A stretch of 64,000 nucleotides of DNA, from the NCBI RefSeq assembly GCF_047495875.1, contig NC_092460.1, positions 41,582,073-41,646,072 on the forward strand, written 5' to 3'. Below, in pieces: positions 59,728 through 64,000 of this stretch (position 1 is the first letter of the stretch; each line of letters starts with the position of its first letter). Source of the stretch: Pithys albifrons albifrons (taxonomy: Eukaryota > Chordata > Aves > Passeriformes > Thamnophilidae). The position numbers were made by a program, and so were the translations under genes. The notes beneath the pieces are model-generated. The model worked only from the letters and a program-made list of their open reading frames with translations. It made no database searches and was not told the origin of the DNA.

Positions 59728-62458
59728 GCCCTGGAATTTTAGATGCATATGATTTACTTTCCAAAACCATAAGAAATATGTGCCCTGATAACTCCTGTCT
59801 GTCAGAAATCAAGAGTTTCACGTGTTAGAAGAGCAAAGCTGCTCTTTGCGATAAGAGCTTCCCGTACGTAACAATTGTGTTTTTTACCGAGAAAGAAAGC
59901 TCCAGACCTGCATTCTCGAATGCATATGATTCACTTATCAAAGCCATGAGAGATGTGTGTCCTTATGCCTTCTGTCTTGCAAGAATCAGCTGTTTCTCTT
60001 GTTAGCAACGAAAAGTTGCCATTTGCGAGATGAGCTTCTCCTAAGGAACAAAGTTGTTTTTCACCGAGAAACAAAGATCCAGGCCTGGATTCTCAGATGC
60101 ATATTATTCACTTATCAAAGCCATAAGAAATGTGTGTCCTTATGCCTTCTGTCTTGCAAGAATCAGCTGTTTCTCTTGTTAGCAACGTAAAGTCGCACCT
60201 TGCGAGTTGAGCTTCCTTTATGGAACAAAGTTGCTTTTCACCGAGAAAGAAAGATCCAGGCCTGGATTCTAAGATGCATATGAGAATCTTTCTAAAGCCA
60301 TAAGAAATATGTGTCCTGATACATTCTTTCTGACGGGAATCGACTGTTTCACTACATAGCAGAATAATGCTACTCTTTGCAAGCTGAACTTCCCCTAAGG
60401 AAGAACTGTGCTTTGCATCCAGAAAGAGAGCTCCAGTCCTGGATTCTCTGATGCATGTGATTCACTAGCCAGAGCCATAAGAATACTGTGTCCTGATGCC
60501 TTCTCTCTGACAGGAATCGACTGTTTCACTTGTTAGCAAAGCAGAGTTGCACTTTGCTCGTTGAGCTTCCCTTAAAGAAACTACAGTGCTTTGCACCATG
60601 AAAGCAAGCTCCAGCCCTGGAGTTTTAGATGCATATGATTTACTTTCCAAAACCATAAGAAATATGTGCCCTGATGTCTCCTGTCTGTCAGAAATCAAGA
60701 GTTTCACGTGTTAGAAGACCAAAGGTGCACTTTGCGATAAGAGCTTCCCGTACGTAACAACTGTGTTTTTCACTAAGAAAGAAAGCTCCAGACCTGCATT
60801 CTCGAATGCATATGATTCACTTATCAAAGCCATAAGAAATATGTCTCCTCATGCCTTCTGTCTTGCAAGAATCAACTCTTTCTCTTGTTAGGAACGAAAA
60901 GTTGCACTTTGCGAGATGAGCTTCCCCTAAGGAACAAGGTTGTTTTTCACCGAGAAAGAAAGATCCAGGCCTGGATTGTCAGATGCATATTATTCACTTA
61001 TCTAAGCCATAAGAAATGTGTGTCCTTATGCATTCTATCTTGCAAGAATCAGCTGATTCTCTTGTTAGCAACGAAAAGTTGCACTTTGCGAGATGAGCTT
61101 CCCCTAAGGAACAAGGTTGTTTTTCTCCGAGAAAGATCCAGTCCTGGATTCTAAGCCATAAAGCCTGATACATTCTTTCTGTCATGAATCGACTTTTTCA
61201 CTTGTTAGCAGAAAACTGCTACTCTTTACAAGCTGAACTTCCCCTAAGGAACAGCTTTGCTTTGCATCCAGAAAGAGAGCTCCAGTTCTGGATTCTCTGA
61301 TGCATGTGATTCACTAACCACATCCATAAGAATACTGTGTCCTGATGCCTTCTGTCTGACAGGAATCGACTGTTTCACTTGTTAGCAAAGCAAAGTTGCA
61401 CTTTGCTCGTTGAGCTTCCCCTAAGGAACAACAGTGCTTTGCATCCAGAAAGAGAGCTCCAGGCCTGGATTCTCTGATGCATGTGATTCACTAGCCAGAG
61501 CCATAAGAATACTGTGTCCTGATGCCTTCTGTCTGACAGGAATCGGCTGTTTCACTTGTTAGCAAAGCAAAGATGCACTTTGCTCGTTGAGCTTCCCCTA
61601 AAGAACAATTGTGCTTTTCACCGTGAAAGCAAGCTCCAGCCCTGGAGTTTTAGATGCATATGATTTACTTTCCAAAACCATAACAAATATATGCCCTGAT
61701 GTCTCCTCTCCGTCAGAAATCCAGAGTTCACGTGTTAGAAGAGCAAAGGTGCACTTTGCGATAAGAGCTTCCCGTACGTAACAACTGTGTTTTTCACCAA
61801 GAAAGAAAGCTCCAGACCTGCATTCTCGAATGCATATGATTCACTTATCGAAGCCATAAGAAATGTGTGTCCTTATGCTTTCTGTCTTGCAAGAATCAGC
61901 TGTTTCTCTTGTTAGCAACGAAAAGTTGTACTTTGCGAGATGAGCTTCCCTTAAGGAACAAAGTTGTTTTTCACGGAGAAAGAAAGATCCAGGCCTGGAT
62001 TCTCAGATGCATATTATTCACTTATCAAAGCCATAAGAAATGTGTGTCCTTATGCCTTCTGTCTTACAAGAATCAGCTGTTTCTCTTGTTAGCAACGAAA
62101 AGTTGCACTTTGCGAGATGAGCTTCCCCTAAGGACCAACGCTGTTTCTCACCGAGAAAGAAAGATCCAGTCCTGGATTCTCAGATGTATATGAGAATCTT
62201 TCTAAAGCCATAAGAAATATGTGTCCTGATACATTCTTTCTTTCAGGAATCGACTGTTTCACTTGTTAGCAGAAAAATGCTACTCTTTGCGAGCTGAACT
62301 TCCCGTATGGAACAACTGTGCTTTGCATCCAGAAAGAGAGCTCCAGTCCTGGATACTCTGGTGCATGTGATTCACTAACCAGATCCATAAGAATACTGTG
62401 TCCTGATGCCTTCTGTCTGACAGGAATCGACTGTTTCACTTGTCAGCAAATCAAAGTT
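59728..62458 (-). repeat. Inverted satellite segment 3 (2731 bp)
   Basis: Bounded by the same two junction sequences as segment 1. Without the retrovirus and one CTGTC copy, segment 1 is 3616 bp, so segment 3 is shorter by 885 bp, exactly five monomers. It contains an uninterrupted site at 61529-61533 matching the retroviral target. Confidence 0.91.
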
Positions 62459-64000
62459 CTTATGGCTTTGATAAGTGAATCATATGCATCTGAGAATCCA
62501 GGCCTGGATCTTTCTTTCTCTGTGAAAAACAGCGTTGTTCCTTAAAGGAAGCTCATCTCTCAAAGTGCAACTTTTCGTTGCTAACAAGAGAAACAGCTGA
62601 TTCTTGCAAGACAGAAGGCAGAAGGACATATATTTCTTATGGCTTTGATAAGTGAATCATATGCATTCGAGAATGCAGGTCTGGAGCTTTCTTTCTTGGC
62701 GAAAACACAGTTGTTACGTACGGGAAGCTCGTATCGCAAAGTGCACCTTTGCTCTTCCAACACGTGAAACTCTTGATTTCTGACAGACAGGAGACATCAG
62801 GGCACATATTTCTTTTGGTTTTGGAAAGTAAATCATATGCATCTAAAACTCAAGGGCTGGAGCTTGCTTTCACTGTGCAAAGCACTGTTGTTCCTTAGGG
62901 GAAGGTCAACGAGCAAAGTGCAACTTTGATTTGCTAAGTGAAACAGTCGATTCCTGTCAGACAGAAGGCATCAGGACACAGTATTCTTATGGCTCTTGTT
63001 AGTGAATCACATGCATTAGAGAATCCAGGACTGGAGCTCTCTTTCTGGATGCAAAGTACTGTTGTTCCTTAGGGGAAATTCAGCTCGCAAAGAGTAGCAT
63101 TTTTCTGCTAACAAGTGAAACAGTCGATTCCTGACAGAAAGAATGTATCAGGACACATATTTCTTATGGCTTTAGAAAGATTCTCATATGCATTTAGAAT
63201 CCAGGACTGGATCTTTCTTTCTCGGTGAAAAACAGCGTTGTTCCTTAGGGGAAGCTCATCTCGCAAAGTGCAACTTTTCGTTGCTAACAAGAGAAACAGC
63301 TGATTCTTGCAAGATAGAAGGCATGAGGACACACATTTCTTATGGCTTTGATAAGTGAATAATATGCATCTGAGAATCCAGGCCTGGATCTTTCTTTCTC
63401 CGTGAAAAACAACTTTGTTCCTTAAAGGAAGCTCAACTCGCAAAATGCGACTTTTCGTTGCTAACAAGAGAAACAGCTGATCCTTGCAAGACAGAAGGCA
63501 TAAGGACACACATTTCTTATGGCTTTGATAAGTGAATCATATGCATCTGAGAATGCAGGTTTGGAGCTTCCTTTCTTGGCGAAAACACAGTTGTTACGTA
63601 CGGGAAGCTCCTCTCGCAAAGTGCACCTTTGCTCTTCTAACACGTGAAACTCTGGATTTCTGACGGACAGGAGACATCAGGGCATATATTTGTTATGGTT
63701 TTGGAAAGTAAATCATATGCATCTAAAACCCAAGGGCTGGAGCTTGCTTTCACTGTGCAAAGCACTGTTGTTCCTTAGGGGAAGCTCAACGAGCAAAGTG
63801 CAACTTTGCTTTGCTAACAAGTGAAACAGTCGATTCCTATCGGACATAAGTCATCAGAACACAGTATTCTTATGGCTCTTGTTAGTGAATCACATGCATT
63901 AGAGAATCCAGGACTGGAGCTCTCTTTCTGGATGCAAAGCACTGTTGTTCCTTAGGGGAAATTCAGCTCGCAAAGAGTAGCATTTTTCTGCTAACAAGTG
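62459..64000 (+). repeat. Direct-orientation satellite segment at the window end
   Basis: Opens with CTTATGGCTTTGATAAG, the junction also seen at 49630 and 54005. It continues as 177-bp monomers similar to 54150-55050. An A monomer near 63820 has a variant tract (CCTATCGGACATAAGTCATC). The array runs off the window. Confidence 0.9.

Noticed and set aside
59327..59821. Longest satellite frame (164 codons, minus strand)
   Set aside because: It spans the inversion junction at 59727/59728 and is simply two satellite frames joined by the polarity switch.

Overview
The window is a long block of tandem satellite DNA from a vertebrate genome, most likely a bird, interrupted by one structurally complete endogenous retrovirus of the ERV-L (class III) type. 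The bird assignment is an inference from the look of the ERV-L element and is not proven by the sequence. Apart from the retroviral gag and pol I see no cellular protein gene, no rRNA or tRNA gene and no CRISPR array. Short open frames occur throughout the satellite on both strands. They are by-products of a monomer whose length (177 bp) is divisible by three.

Satellite layout. The basic unit is about 177 bp and comes in five diverged types, called A to E here; the phase used starts at the GAAAC that follows the CTAACAAG/CTAACACG boundary. The types are arranged as a nested higher-order repeat (HOR). Level 1 is the 177-bp monomer. Level 2 is runs such as A-B-C-D-E (about 885 bp). Level 3 is an 18-monomer unit of 3152-3153 bp (E-A-B*-D-E-B-C-D-E-A-A-B-C-D-E-A-B-D, where B* has a 33-bp deletion). 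Level 4 is a superblock containing a variable number of 18-mers: superblock 1 at 1-11758 has two, superblock 2 at 11759-19478 has one, and superblock 3 at 19479-39625 has three complete copies plus shortened derivatives.

Orientation. Positions 1-39625 read in one direction. After that the array alternates: minus 39626-49629 (holding the retrovirus), plus 49630-50690, minus 50691-54004, plus 54005-59727, minus 59728-62458, plus 62459-64000. The same breakpoints recur: one plus-to-minus junction twice and one minus-to-plus junction three times. The inverted segments therefore look like copies of one ancestral inversion, not independent events.

Retrovirus. An element of 6383 bp lies on the minus strand at 42317-48699. 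It has two 691-bp LTRs that are nearly identical, a 5-bp target duplication CTGTC, a primer binding site resembling that for tRNA-Lys(1,2), a gag frame of 552 codons and a protease-RT-RNase H-integrase frame of 1041 codons, and no env. Gag and pol share one reading frame, divided by a single UAG. Eight nucleotides after the UAG comes a perfect 8-bp hairpin, the layout expected for stop-codon readthrough. Two paralogous satellite copies (near 53076 and 61529) are empty sites, which places the insertion after the inverted segment was duplicated.
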